From Cohnella sp. OV330 (GTDB lineage Bacteria; Bacillota; Bacilli; Paenibacillales; Paenibacillaceae): a stretch of 64,000 nt of DNA. Made by a program: the position numbers and the translations under genes. The stretch is from positions 186,001 to 250,000 of the forward strand of contig NZ_FOKE01000004.1 of assembly GCF_900112065.1 (NCBI RefSeq). Direction: 5' to 3'. Within the stretch, counting starts at the first letter, position 1. Each line of letters starts with the position of its first letter. Shown here in pieces: positions 24,103-32,717 of the stretch. The notes below the pieces were generated by a model. That model had not been told where the DNA came from and ran no database searches. It saw nothing but the letters and a program-made list of their open reading frames with translations.

Positions 24103-26159
24103 TGCTCTTCCTCCCCATTCATTCGTACGGCAATCGGCAGCGTGATCGCGAAGGCGCTCCCCCCTTCCGGACGGATGCGCGCCTCGATGCGGCCGCCGTG
24201 CGTCTCCACGATCTCGCGCGCGATCGCGAGGCCCAGCCCGCTGCCGCCGGAAGAATAATTTCTCGCCTTGTCGTTTCTGTAAAATCGTTCGAACAGCTTC
24301 GGCAGATCTTCGGGCAACAGGCCCGAGCCGTTGTCGAGCACCGCGATCTCCGCCTCGAACGGCCACTCGCCGCGTCGCGCTTCGATGCGAATCTCTCCTC
24401 CGCGAGGCGTCGCTTGGATGGCGTTGTAGATCAGGTTGGACATGACTCGGTCCATTCGCCCCTCGTCGATCTTCACGCAGGCGGTCTCGATTGCCGGACC
24501 ATGGGCCCGGCAGTCGAACGCAATGCCCTTGGTGATCATTTCCATGCGATAGTTCTCCGCAAGGCGTTCGAGCCAAGCGGGCAGCGGGACGAGCTCGTAC
24601 GTCATTTGGGCTTGACGCGCCTCGAGCATGGACAGGTCGAATAAATCCCGGATCAGCTCGTTAAGCCCCTCCGCTTTTTTCAGCATGGCGCCGATGACCG
24701 CCTCCCGCTGCTCGGGATCGGAGATGACGCCGTCCCGAAGCGCCTCGAGGTACCCTTGAATGAGCGTCATCGGCGTCCGCAGGTCATGCGAGATATTGCT
24801 GACGAGCTGCCTTCGCGACTGCTCCGCCGCGTGCAGCGCCTCCGTACGCTCCGCAATGCGTTGTTCGAGCTGTCCGTTCCATCTGCGGAGCTCCGCAGAC
24901 AGCTTTTCGGCCTTGGCGAACGTCCTGGAAAACCTCAGCGAGATCAGGAAGGAATTCATGACGACCAGGAACAGCAGCCCCAACGGAACCATATCGGGCG
25001 CGCGCCACCAACCGTTGTAAAAGAAAATGTCGCTGAGCACGGTGCCTACGAGCCCGGCCACGCCGATCAGGGAGAGAGCGGCGCCCTCACGCCCTCGTAT
25101 CAGCGCCACGATAAGCAAGTACAGCGATGCGACGCTTAAGACGACCACGAACGCCTGATAGTAAAGGATGAGCGAGCTCGACTCGAGCAGCGGCAGCCCC
25201 CAGGTCAACGCCATCAAAGCGCCGGCTGCCGTGCACGCCACGAACGTCCATCTGCGCGTGATTTCTTTGCTGTACGTCCGGCGGAAATACGCAAAGCCGC
25301 TGAGGGCGCTCAGTACGAAAAAGCTGTACTCGAGTCGCCCCGCCGCCGTCCACGTCATTTCCGGCACAAACCTAGGGAGCAATCCTTCGCCGATGACGCT
25401 CATCCGGCCTGCGACGCAAATGCAGAGCATGGCGAACAGCAGATTGTCCAGCTCTTTTCTCCGCAGCGCGTACAACCCGATATGATAGATGCCGATCATA
25501 AGGAGGCAGCCCAGCACGATGAACTCCCTGGCCTCGTGCACGAAGGCGACCCGCTTGATCTGCTCGGGCGTGCCGAGAACGAGGGCGCTGCGGATGCCGC
25601 CCGTCCGGTGATGGAAATTCGCCAGCTCCAGCGTGAGAACGGCCGAGTTGCCGGAGGGCTGGAAGAAGACGATGTCCGGCATCTGGTAAGGCTTCGTCGA
25701 AGACTTCGATTCGCCGGGTACGCCCTTCGATCCGATAAGGGCGCCGTCAACGTACAGCGCGTAAGCCGTCGATAAATTCGGCAGCCGGATGCCGAGCATG
25801 CGAGACTCGGTCGGCAGATGGCGCAGCTCCAGCCGGTACGTGCCGTAACCCTGGCTCGGCAATCGGCCGCCTTGCCCGTCCGGCTGACCGCTCCATATGC
25901 CGGGAACGCGAATCGTCCGGTCGAACCCACTCCCTTGGCGCAGCGAGCCCCATGAAAAGCGCCATTCTCCTTCGAGCGAGAGCGTGCCGCTCTTTTCAAA
26001 GGAATAACCGTCGAGGTCGACGATGCCGTCCTTCGCGTCAGGCTTGCCGCTCGGACCGCCCTCGCCGAGCGCGAAGCCGCCCGCCAATCCGGCCAGCGCC
26101 ACGACGAAGACAAAGACAAGCAGCGCACCTTGTCCCCGCCTCGTTTTTTTTGCTTTCAT
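24099..26159 (-). CDS. 7TM-DISM sensor histidine kinase
   Basis: 686 residues from ATG 26159 with AGGAGC upstream. A signal-anchor (about 12-31) precedes a carbohydrate-binding-like extracellular beta domain (about 45-200; LEGEWRFSWG, VPGIWSGQ, YRLELRHLP), then seven membrane segments (about 208-410) of the 7TMR-DISM type. A coiled coil (415-450) leads into HisKA with SNISHDLRTPMTLIQGY (phospho-acceptor His458) and HATPase_c with NLIYNAIQATP, DNGSGLLPEDL and SGLGLAIAREIVETHGG. It senses an extracellular ligand, possibly sugar-like. The response regulator is divergent, 121 bases away; the PAP2 gene is coupled downstream. Confidence 0.93.
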   Translation of the reverse strand: MKAKKTRRGQGALLVFVFVVALAGLAGGFALGEGGPSGKPDAKDGIVDLDGYSFEKSGTLSLEGEWRFSWGSLRQGSGFDRTIRVPGIWSGQPDGQGGRLPSQGYGTYRLELRHLPTESRMLGIRLPNLSTAYALYVDGALIGSKGVPGESKSSTKPYQMPDIVFFQPSGNSAVLTLELANFHHRTGGIRSALVLGTPEQIKRVAFVHEAREFIVLGCLLMIGIYHIGLYALRRKELDNLLFAMLCICVAGRMSVIGEGLLPRFVPEMTWTAAGRLEYSFFVLSALSGFAYFRRTYSKEITRRWTFVACTAAGALMALTWGLPLLESSSLILYYQAFVVVLSVASLYLLIVALIRGREGAALSLIGVAGLVGTVLSDIFFYNGWWRAPDMVPLGLLFLVVMNSFLISLRFSRTFAKAEKLSAELRRWNGQLEQRIAERTEALHAAEQSRRQLVSNISHDLRTPMTLIQGYLEALRDGVISDPEQREAVIGAMLKKAEGLNELIRDLFDLSMLEARQAQMTYELVPLPAWLERLAENYRMEMITKGIAFDCRAHGPAIETACVKIDEGRMDRVMSNLIYNAIQATPRGGEIRIEARRGEWPFEAEIAVLDNGSGLLPEDLPKLFERFYRNDKARNYSSGGSGLGLAIAREIVETHGGRIEARIRPEGGSAFAITLPIAVRMNGEEEQ

Positions 26160-26207
26160 TTTCCATTCGCTCCTGCCTTGAAACGCTGTCCTCATCGTAA
26201 ACGCGCA

Positions 26208-26237
26208 TTGCTTATGCGTCAACGCTTTCAGTATAAT
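26208..26237 (+). promoter_or_regulatory. Sigma-A promoter of the response regulator
   Basis: TTGCTT, an 18-base spacer and a perfect TATAAT lie 42 bases upstream of the regulator's TTG start, in the region shared with the divergent kinase gene. Confidence 0.55.
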
Positions 26238-26279
26238 AAGGTACAGTCGAACGTTGACATGGCATGGGAGGGAACTATC

Positions 26280-27017
26280 TTGAGCAAACCGATTGGCACC
26301 GTTCTCGTCGTCGACGACGAGCGCGAGATCACCGAACTGATCGGGTTGTTCCTGACGAAAGAAGGCTTCGCGGTGCATGCCGCGGAGGGCGGAGAGGAAG
26401 CGCTGCGCATCGCCGAAGCGCTAAGTCCGGATCTCGTCATCCTGGACGTGTCTCTCGGAGACATGGACGGCATCGAGGTGTGCAGGCGGCTGCGCGAAGG
26501 CGGCTGCGCGGACGTGCCGATCCTCTTCCTTAGCTGCAAGAGCGAGGATGCGGACATCGTCCTCGGTCTCACCGAGGGCGGCGACGATTATATTACCAAG
26601 CCGTTCAGTCCGAGGCAGCTCGTCGCCCGCGTACAGGCCCATATCCGCCGCAGGCGTCAGCGCGAACGGCCGCAAGCGGAAGAGCAGCATGGCCTGATGG
26701 CGTTTGGGAGCCTCGAGATCGATCCCGACCGCTTCGAGGTCCGGCGGGACGGCGAGACTCTCCCGCTGTCCGCCAAGGAGTTCGAGCTGTTGTGCGTCCT
26801 CGCGCGCCAGCCCAACCGGATCTTCGCGATGAACGAGCTGTACCGGCTCGTCTGGCATACGGACAGCATGGGCGACACCCGGACGTTGATGGTGCATATC
26901 AGCAATCTCCGCAAAAAGATCGAGCCCGACCCGTCGAATCCGGTGTATATCCACACGGTGCGCGGCTTCGGGTATCGCTTCTTGACGGATTGCCAATCGC
27001 TTCAAGACGCGCGCTGA
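26280..27017 (+). CDS. OmpR/PhoB family response regulator
   Basis: 245 residues from TTG 26280, chosen because GGGAGGGA lies 6 bases upstream and the receiver domain starts here (SKPIGTVLVVDDERE). Acidic pocket D12/D13, phospho-acceptor D56 (VILDVSLGDMDG), S85 and K107 (YITKPF) are all in place. The C-terminal winged helix (about 135-240) has LSAKEFELLCVLARQPNRIF, TLMVHISNLRKKIE and VRGFGYRF. It is the probable partner of the divergent 7TM sensor kinase. A methyltransferase gene follows 37 bases downstream, perhaps co-transcribed. Confidence 0.94.
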   Translation: MSKPIGTVLVVDDEREITELIGLFLTKEGFAVHAAEGGEEALRIAEALSPDLVILDVSLGDMDGIEVCRRLREGGCADVPILFLSCKSEDADIVLGLTEGGDDYITKPFSPRQLVARVQAHIRRRRQRERPQAEEQHGLMAFGSLEIDPDRFEVRRDGETLPLSAKEFELLCVLARQPNRIFAMNELYRLVWHTDSMGDTRTLMVHISNLRKKIEPDPSNPVYIHTVRGFGYRFLTDCQSLQDAR

Positions 27018-27054
27018 CCGATTAATTCGAATAGTAAAGGAAGTTAAACGGAAC

Positions 27055-27924
27055 ATGAGAATGGCAACCGACTGGCAAGACTACGAGCTCATCGACACCG
27101 GCGCGGGGGACAAGCTGGAGCGCTGGGGCGACGTGATCCTAAGACGCCCCGACCCGCAGATCATCTGGCCGCTCGCCAAGGAATCCGCCGACTGGCAGCG
27201 TCCGGACGGCCACTACTTCCGCAGCTCCTCCGGCGGCGGCCAGTGGCAGTTCAACAAGCAGCTGCCCGAGCGCTGGACGATCTCCTACGGCCCGCTCCGC
27301 TTCCACATCAAGCCGACCAACTTCAAGCACACGGGTCTCTTCCCCGAGCAAGCGGTCAACTGGAGCTGGATGATGAAGCGGATCAAGGAAGCCGGCAGGC
27401 CGATCCGCGTGCTTAATCTGTTCGCTTATACCGGCGGGGCGACCGTCGCCGCGGCCGCCGCGGGCGCGGAAGTGTGTCATGTCGACGCCGCCAAGGGGAT
27501 GGTCCAATGGGCCAAGGAAAACGCGGCTCTCTCGGGCCTCGAATCCGCGCCCGTTCGCTACATCACGGACGACGTGTTCAAGTTCGTGCAGCGCGAGCAG
27601 CGCCGGGGCAAGCAGTACGACGCCATCATCATGGATCCTCCCTCCTACGGCCGCGGGCCCGGAGGCGAGACCTGGAAGCTCGAGGACAGCTTGTACCCGT
27701 TCCTTGAGGAGTGCAAGACCATCCTCTCCGACGATCCGCTGTTCGTGCTCGTCAATTCGTACACGACCGGCCTGTCGCCGACCGTGCTGCATAACCTGCT
27801 GCACATGTCCATCGGCCGCCGTCACGGAGGCAAGATCGATGCCGGAGAGATCGGCCTGCCGATTACGCGAAGCGGTCTGACGCTGCCTTGCGGCATATAC
27901 GGACGATGGGAAAGCGCGGAATAG
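27055..27924 (+). CDS. RlmI/RlmK-like class I SAM-dependent methyltransferase
   Basis: 289 residues. The SAM site has VLNLFAYTGGATVAAAAAGAE (motif I), CHVDAAKGMVQWA (motif II) and the N-methyl/C5-type motif IV IIMDPPSYGRGPGGE, as in the Methyltrans_SAM family that includes 23S rRNA methyltransferases RlmI and RlmK. A short N-terminal beta region (WQDYELIDTG...RWGDVILRRPDPQ) precedes it; the PUA domain of RlmI is absent. The substrate is probably rRNA (inference). Second ATG at 27061 is an alternative start. Followed by a strong terminator. Confidence 0.82.
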   Translation: MRMATDWQDYELIDTGAGDKLERWGDVILRRPDPQIIWPLAKESADWQRPDGHYFRSSSGGGQWQFNKQLPERWTISYGPLRFHIKPTNFKHTGLFPEQAVNWSWMMKRIKEAGRPIRVLNLFAYTGGATVAAAAAGAEVCHVDAAKGMVQWAKENAALSGLESAPVRYITDDVFKFVQREQRRGKQYDAIIMDPPSYGRGPGGETWKLEDSLYPFLEECKTILSDDPLFVLVNSYTTGLSPTVLHNLLHMSIGRRHGGKIDAGEIGLPITRSGLTLPCGIYGRWESAE

Positions 27925-27929
27925 ACGAT

Positions 27930-27983
27930 AAAAAACCGAACAACCGCTCCAAGCCGAAGGCTCGGGCGGTTGTTCGGTTTTTT
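27930..27983. terminator. Strong bidirectional terminator
   Basis: An 18-bp perfect stem AAAAAACCGAACAACCGC / GCGGTTGTTCGGTTTTTT flanks an inner hairpin AGCC-GAA-GGCT. It ends in TTTTTT on both strands and sits between two convergent genes. Confidence 0.92.
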
Positions 27984-28001
27984 ATAAGGTTTATAAAGTT
28001 T

Positions 28002-28937
28002 TCAAAGTCTTGTCCTGGCGGCGGACCACAGCTTCGTTCGGCCATGCTCCATCGTCCACAGCCTGTCTACCGGAAGCCCCCGCCGTTCCCATTCGGCGTC
28101 GAGCCGGTCCAGCGCCTCCTTGGGCGTATCGTCGGCCAGCCGGAACGATCCGTAGTGCATCGGTACGAAATAGCGAGCGCCGACGTCCGCGAATGTCTGT
28201 ATCGCTTCTTCTGGCGTCATATGCGAGCCCCCCATGAACCACTCCGGTTCATAAGCGCCTATCGGGATAAGCGCGACGCGAATGTCTCCGTACTTCGCGC
28301 CGATCTGGCGGAAGCTATCGTCGTAACCGCTATCGCCGGCAAAATACAAACAGTCGGAATCATGGCGCATCACCCAGCCGCCCCAATGCGACGAATTGGT
28401 ATCCCATGGCGTCCGCCTCGTCCAATGCTTGGCCGGCACGAAGCCGAACGTTACGTTGCCTACGCGCGTCTCGGACCACCAAGAGAGCTCTTCGACGCGC
28501 CCGAAGCCTTTACGCCTGAACCATCCGGCCAGACCGACCGGCACGAGCGCGATAAAATCGCCGGGCAGACGGCGCAGGCTGCCCAAGTGAAGATGGTCGT
28601 AATGCGCATGGGACAGGACGACGACGTCGATCGGCGGCAGCGACTCAATCGGCAGACCCGGAGGCGACAGCCTCGGGGCGAAGCCCATCCGCAACGCCCA
28701 TACGGGGTCCGTCACGATATTGAGTCCGCCGAGCTGAACGAGAAAAGTCGAATGACCGATGAACGTCACGGTCGGCTCGGTGCGGTTCGCGGACAGCAAG
28801 GTCGTTTCCGGCTCTGCGCGGGGCACGACAAAAGACAGGTCTTTCTTTTTCGATCGGCGTTCCTTCTGCCACTGCCGCAGCTCCGCAAACGATTTAACGT
28901 TCGAAGAGCCGTCGGCATTTTCGTACTTTTTCGTCAT
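28002..28937 (-). CDS. MBL-fold metal-dependent hydrolase (NAPE-PLD/UlaG-like)
   Basis: 311 residues. The metal motif HxHxDH is in VVVLSHAHYDHLHLGSL; later ligands fall in PAKHWTRRTPWD, LYFAGDSGYDDSF and FVPMHYGSF. The beta-lactamase-like domain of the Lactamase_B_2 type covers about 45-290, preceded by a basic KERRSKKKDL stretch. Relatives include N-acyl-phosphatidylethanolamine phospholipase D and UlaG, but the substrate here is unknown. ATG has AAGGAGC about 11 bases upstream. Monocistronic, sharing the terminator to its left. Confidence 0.9.
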   Translation of the reverse strand: MTKKYENADGSSNVKSFAELRQWQKERRSKKKDLSFVVPRAEPETTLLSANRTEPTVTFIGHSTFLVQLGGLNIVTDPVWALRMGFAPRLSPPGLPIESLPPIDVVVLSHAHYDHLHLGSLRRLPGDFIALVPVGLAGWFRRKGFGRVEELSWWSETRVGNVTFGFVPAKHWTRRTPWDTNSSHWGGWVMRHDSDCLYFAGDSGYDDSFRQIGAKYGDIRVALIPIGAYEPEWFMGGSHMTPEEAIQTFADVGARYFVPMHYGSFRLADDTPKEALDRLDAEWERRGLPVDRLWTMEHGRTKLWSAARTRL

Positions 28938-29047
28938 CGTAACCCGAAGCTCCTTCTGAACGCCGTCATATTCCCTTCTATTTCCCTTCTATTGTAGCAA
29001 TCCGGCGGCAAAGTGCACAGTCTCGCGGCAACTCTCCATCGGTCAGC

Positions 29048-29076
29048 AAAAAAGACGGCGCCGGATCGGCGCCGTC
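29048..29076 (-). terminator. Terminator of the SWIM-HEAT-MoxR-DUF5682-VWA cassette
   Basis: A perfect 10-bp stem GACGGCGCCG / CGGCGCCGTC with a 3-base loop is followed on the minus strand by TTTTTT, 42 bases after the VWA stop. Confidence 0.9.
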
Positions 29077-29117
29077 CCTTATCGAAGCGCAGGCTGGTGC
29101 CGGCGCCGGCCTTTCAA

Positions 29118-30338
29118 TCAGCTTTTCGCTTGCTTGACGCGGTCCGCCAGCTGCAGCAGGTCCATCCCTTTTAACGCGCCTTCGATCAGCTCCGGCAGTT
29201 TGTCCGGGGAGCAGCCGAAGCAAGGGATGCCGAAGGTGGAGAGCTTCCGGGCGACATCCTCGTCGTAAGCGGGCGCGCCGTCGTCCGAGAGGGCGAGCAG
29301 GCACATCGTCCGCACGCCGGACTCGTGCATGTCGCGCAGCCTTCGGATCATCTCCGTTCGGTTGCCGCCCTCGTACAGATCGGAAATGAGCAGGAACAAC
29401 GTTTTCTTCGGCTCGGTCACGAAGGATTCGCAGTAGGCGACCGACTTGTTGATGTCCGTTCCGCCGCCCAGTTGAATGCCGAACAGCAGATCGACGGGAT
29501 CGTTCGCGCAGGCTTCGCTCAAGTCGACGACTTCGGTATCGAACGCGACGACGCGCGTCTCGAGCGAAGGCATGCTGGCGAAGATGGATCCCGCGATGGA
29601 CGCATAGATGACGGAATTCGCCATCGAGCCGCTTTGGTCGATATCGAGGATGACCGTCCATTCCTTGCTTTTGCGCGCGCGGTCGAAGAAGTATACCTTT
29701 TCGGGTATTAGCAATCGGCGCTCGACGTCATAATGCTTTAAATTGCTGCGGATCGTCTTGTCCCAATCGAGTCCCGTCAGCGAAGGCAGCGGAGAATGTC
29801 GTCTTTTATTCAGGGAACCGGTCACCGCGCGGGTCAATTCCTGGGCAAGCCGCCTGACGATCTCGTCCACGACTTCACGCACCAGCGTCCGCGCCGTTTC
29901 CTTCGTCCGCTCGGGAATTTGCCCGCGCAGCGACATGAGCGTCGCCACCATCCCGATGTCGGGCTTCACCTGGGCGAGCAGCTCGGGCTCGAACAGCAGC
30001 TTGGTCAGCCCTTTGCGGTGAACGGCATCCGCTTGAATGACCGACACGATATCCGAGGGGAAAAAGGACCGCACGTCTCCCAGCCACTTCGCCAATCTGG
30101 GCGCAGAGGCGCCCAGGCCGGCTGCCCGCGGACTTCCGCCCGCCGCACCCGTTCCCGGCCCCCCGCCGCCGACTTCTCCGGCGGTTCCGTCGTAGATCGC
30201 GGCAAGCGCCTCGTCCATCAGCAGACTCTCTTCGTCCAGACGCGCGCCGCCGCCCGACGTGCCCCCTGCAGCGTCCAGCTTTTCCTCGGCCGCCGCGCCA
30301 AGAATCAGTCGCCACCGCTTCACTTGCTCCGCATCCAT
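29118..30338 (-). CDS. VWA domain protein of the five-gene cassette (YehP-like)
   Basis: 406 residues. The N-terminal helical region contains a Gly-rich linker (about 52-75). A von Willebrand A domain starts near 226 with an intact MIDAS: DxSxS at 234-238 (DIDQSGSMANS), Thr in QLGGGTDINKS and Asp in LLISDLYEGG. The segment ERRLLIPEKVYFFDR just before the VWA domain is characteristic of E. coli YehP-type proteins. VWA proteins paired with MoxR ATPases usually act as adaptors or effectors of the ATPase (RavA-ViaA, CoxD-CoxE). It starts 6 bases after the DUF5682 stop and is the last gene before the terminator. Confidence 0.88.
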   Translation of the reverse strand: MDAEQVKRWRLILGAAAEEKLDAAGGTSGGGARLDEESLLMDEALAAIYDGTAGEVGGGGPGTGAAGGSPRAAGLGASAPRLAKWLGDVRSFFPSDIVSVIQADAVHRKGLTKLLFEPELLAQVKPDIGMVATLMSLRGQIPERTKETARTLVREVVDEIVRRLAQELTRAVTGSLNKRRHSPLPSLTGLDWDKTIRSNLKHYDVERRLLIPEKVYFFDRARKSKEWTVILDIDQSGSMANSVIYASIAGSIFASMPSLETRVVAFDTEVVDLSEACANDPVDLLFGIQLGGGTDINKSVAYCESFVTEPKKTLFLLISDLYEGGNRTEMIRRLRDMHESGVRTMCLLALSDDGAPAYDEDVARKLSTFGIPCFGCSPDKLPELIEGALKGMDLLQLADRVKQAKS

Positions 30339-30344
30339 CGTCGG

Positions 30345-32717
30345 CTACAGGTCCCCGAAGTCAAAGTCGTTAAGTTCATCCAATCGCTCCTTTTCTTCCT
30401 GGTCCAGCGGGCGCTGCAGCGCTTCGCCGGATTGCTCCGCCCCCGTCCCCCAAATCTCGCCGAGCAGTTCGGCGATCGCCGCCTTCTCCCGCGGCTCGAA
30501 GCTGCCGAAAGCGCGCCGCAGAAAGACGAGCGAGCGTTTGAACGGTTCGGGATCCAGACCGCGGATATATTCATCCAGATGCCGCCACAAATAGTCGCGC
30601 GACAGCAGCGCATACCGATTGCGCATCGACAAGCCTTCAAACCATCCCGCTCCAAGATCGACCTCCATGCCCGGCGACAATCGGCGGGCGACCTCGTTCG
30701 AAAACGCCTCTTCGCCGGCTTCGTTGCGCTCGAGCAAAATGGAAAACGCATAACCCGATAGCCTCGGGTTGCGATCGTCGCGGACGGCAAGCGCTTTGAG
30801 CTTCTCCAGCCAGAGCCGCTCGTCAACCTGTGCGTAATGCTCCTGCGCGACCGCATTCATGGCGTGAATGGCGGACATCATTTCCGTAGCCGCGTCGTCG
30901 TTGCAGCCGGACGCTTCGAGCAGCATCAAGCAACCGCGCAGGAATAACTGCCGCAAGATCGGCAGCAGCGGCTCGGTATCGATGCGCCGTACCGAGCCGT
31001 ACTGCATAAGCACCGACAGCTCGCGCTGCGTTTGGGCGATTTGCGCGAAGCTGCCCGCATCGACGGCGAGCCGCTGCAGCGCAGCGACCGCTTGGCCCGC
31101 GACCTGCGGAAGGCCGCATTCGCCCGCCTGCCGGATGAGTCTTGCGGCATGCGCGATATCGTCGCAAGCGAGCAATTGCTCGTGAATGGCATAGGCCGCC
31201 GCCAGCTCGACAGTCTCGCCCTTAATCGTCGCTTCGACGATCTCGATCTCCGCTTCCGGCGACCACTGCAGTACCCAATGCTCGGCCCAGGTCGCGTCCG
31301 TTTGCCGCCTATGCTGCTTGCGGGCGAAGCGAATGCCGAGCAGCGCCAATCGGTGGAGCAGGACGGAACGATGGAGATCGAGAAAAGCGGAATCCGCCGA
31401 CTTGACGCTGCGATTTTCGCGCAGATCCAGCTCCAGATCCGCCGCGACGAGCGTTTTGTATTTGCCGAGCTTCAGCCGGGCAAGCTCGCGGTTCAGATCG
31501 TCTTGGATCGGCGTCTGACTGACGCCCTCGGGCAGGCTGCCGATCGCCGTGCCGATATCCGTCCTGGCCAGCGCTTCGGCGACGACGGACAGCTCGCCGT
31601 GTCCGAACAGAACCGTCGCCGCGTCCCGCAAATCCTTCCAGGTCGGATATTCGCCGCCCTGCATCGCGGAAAGCGCGTTCGCGAGCCGCACGCCTTCGAT
31701 GACCGAAGCCGTCGAACGGTAGGTACCCTGCTCTCTCAGCCTTGCGGCGACCGAGGATAAATATAAAGCCGGGAGCCGATCCATCTCGCGCTGCCGCATG
31801 CATTGCCACATCAGCTCGAAGTAAGCGGGCGCCGCGTTGCCCGCTCCGTATCCGGAATGCGAGGACAGCTTGTAATAGGAATAAGGCATCAACGTCATCT
31901 TGGTCGGCACGCGCGGCAGAAACGCAAGCTCCTCGTCGGTTATCGGCGGCAGACGAAGGTCCAACGCCGACGTATGATAGGCGCCGGTCAGAACGACGAC
32001 CCTGCCGGGATCGTGGCCGCCGTCCAGCGTCTCGCGAATTTTGCGCCGCATGTACGCCTCGCGAATCTCGTTATATGCCGCTTCATGCGGGGCTCGTCGG
32101 CGCTCTTCGCCTGCCGTCCATGCCCTCATTTCATCGGAAAATTGCGAGATCGATAGCCGATAAGCGCCATGGCGAAGCCGATGCTCGAAATGGCGCTCCC
32201 AGTACGACTCGAAATCAGGTTCGCCGGAAAGCTCGGCGATGCGCGCGTAAAAGTCTCGCTGCAGCGTCCTCGCCTCCGTCCGGCCAGGCATGCCGTCAGA
32301 GGTATCTCCCTTCGAAGCAGTCTCGTCGTCGTGTCCGTCGGCCTGCAGCGGATCCGCGTCCGCCGACCGCTCGTGCCGAAGCGCGTTCAGCGCCAGCGAT
32401 ACGCCGGTCGGCAGGTCGATGAATTCGGCTTGGCTGCCATTTCGCGCCGCCCACCGCAGTGCCTGGTATTCGGGCGAATACTCGGCAAACGGGTATAGCA
32501 GCGTACGCACGGGCAGCTGCGCCGTATAGGCGAGCAGCGCGACCGGCGGCACGACGCCCCGCGCGACGAGCTGGCCAGCCAGCTCGCCGGCGTCGCCGGG
32601 GCCTTCGATCAGCACCGCCGTCGGCTTCACTTCGCCCAGCAGCGCGAGAAGATGATACGAGCCGGCCGGCGACAAATGCCGAATGCCGAAATAATGAGGC
32701 TCGCGCGCGCCGTTCAC
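30345..32717 (-). CDS. DUF5682 protein of the five-gene cassette (YehM-like), possible TraB/TIKI-type hydrolase
   Basis: 790 residues from GTG 32717, which overlaps the MoxR stop (GTGA). The N-terminal ~300 residues carry motifs resembling the TIKI/TraB/EreA superfamily of putative metal-dependent hydrolases: a first GxxH (FGIRHLSP, H14), a conserved Glu (LIEGPGD, E38) and a second GxxH (LTGAYHTSAL, H248). The rest is alpha-helical, with many Ala/Leu heptad-like stretches, and ends in an acidic QEEKERLDELNDFDFGDL tail. E. coli YehM (about 760 residues) is the apparent relative. The hydrolase idea is inference from the motifs. Translationally coupled to MoxR. Confidence 0.75.
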   Translation of the reverse strand: MNGAREPHYFGIRHLSPAGSYHLLALLGEVKPTAVLIEGPGDAGELAGQLVARGVVPPVALLAYTAQLPVRTLLYPFAEYSPEYQALRWAARNGSQAEFIDLPTGVSLALNALRHERSADADPLQADGHDDETASKGDTSDGMPGRTEARTLQRDFYARIAELSGEPDFESYWERHFEHRLRHGAYRLSISQFSDEMRAWTAGEERRRAPHEAAYNEIREAYMRRKIRETLDGGHDPGRVVVLTGAYHTSALDLRLPPITDEELAFLPRVPTKMTLMPYSYYKLSSHSGYGAGNAAPAYFELMWQCMRQREMDRLPALYLSSVAARLREQGTYRSTASVIEGVRLANALSAMQGGEYPTWKDLRDAATVLFGHGELSVVAEALARTDIGTAIGSLPEGVSQTPIQDDLNRELARLKLGKYKTLVAADLELDLRENRSVKSADSAFLDLHRSVLLHRLALLGIRFARKQHRRQTDATWAEHWVLQWSPEAEIEIVEATIKGETVELAAAYAIHEQLLACDDIAHAARLIRQAGECGLPQVAGQAVAALQRLAVDAGSFAQIAQTQRELSVLMQYGSVRRIDTEPLLPILRQLFLRGCLMLLEASGCNDDAATEMMSAIHAMNAVAQEHYAQVDERLWLEKLKALAVRDDRNPRLSGYAFSILLERNEAGEEAFSNEVARRLSPGMEVDLGAGWFEGLSMRNRYALLSRDYLWRHLDEYIRGLDPEPFKRSLVFLRRAFGSFEPREKAAIAELLGEIWGTGAEQSGEALQRPLDQEEKERLDELNDFDFGDL

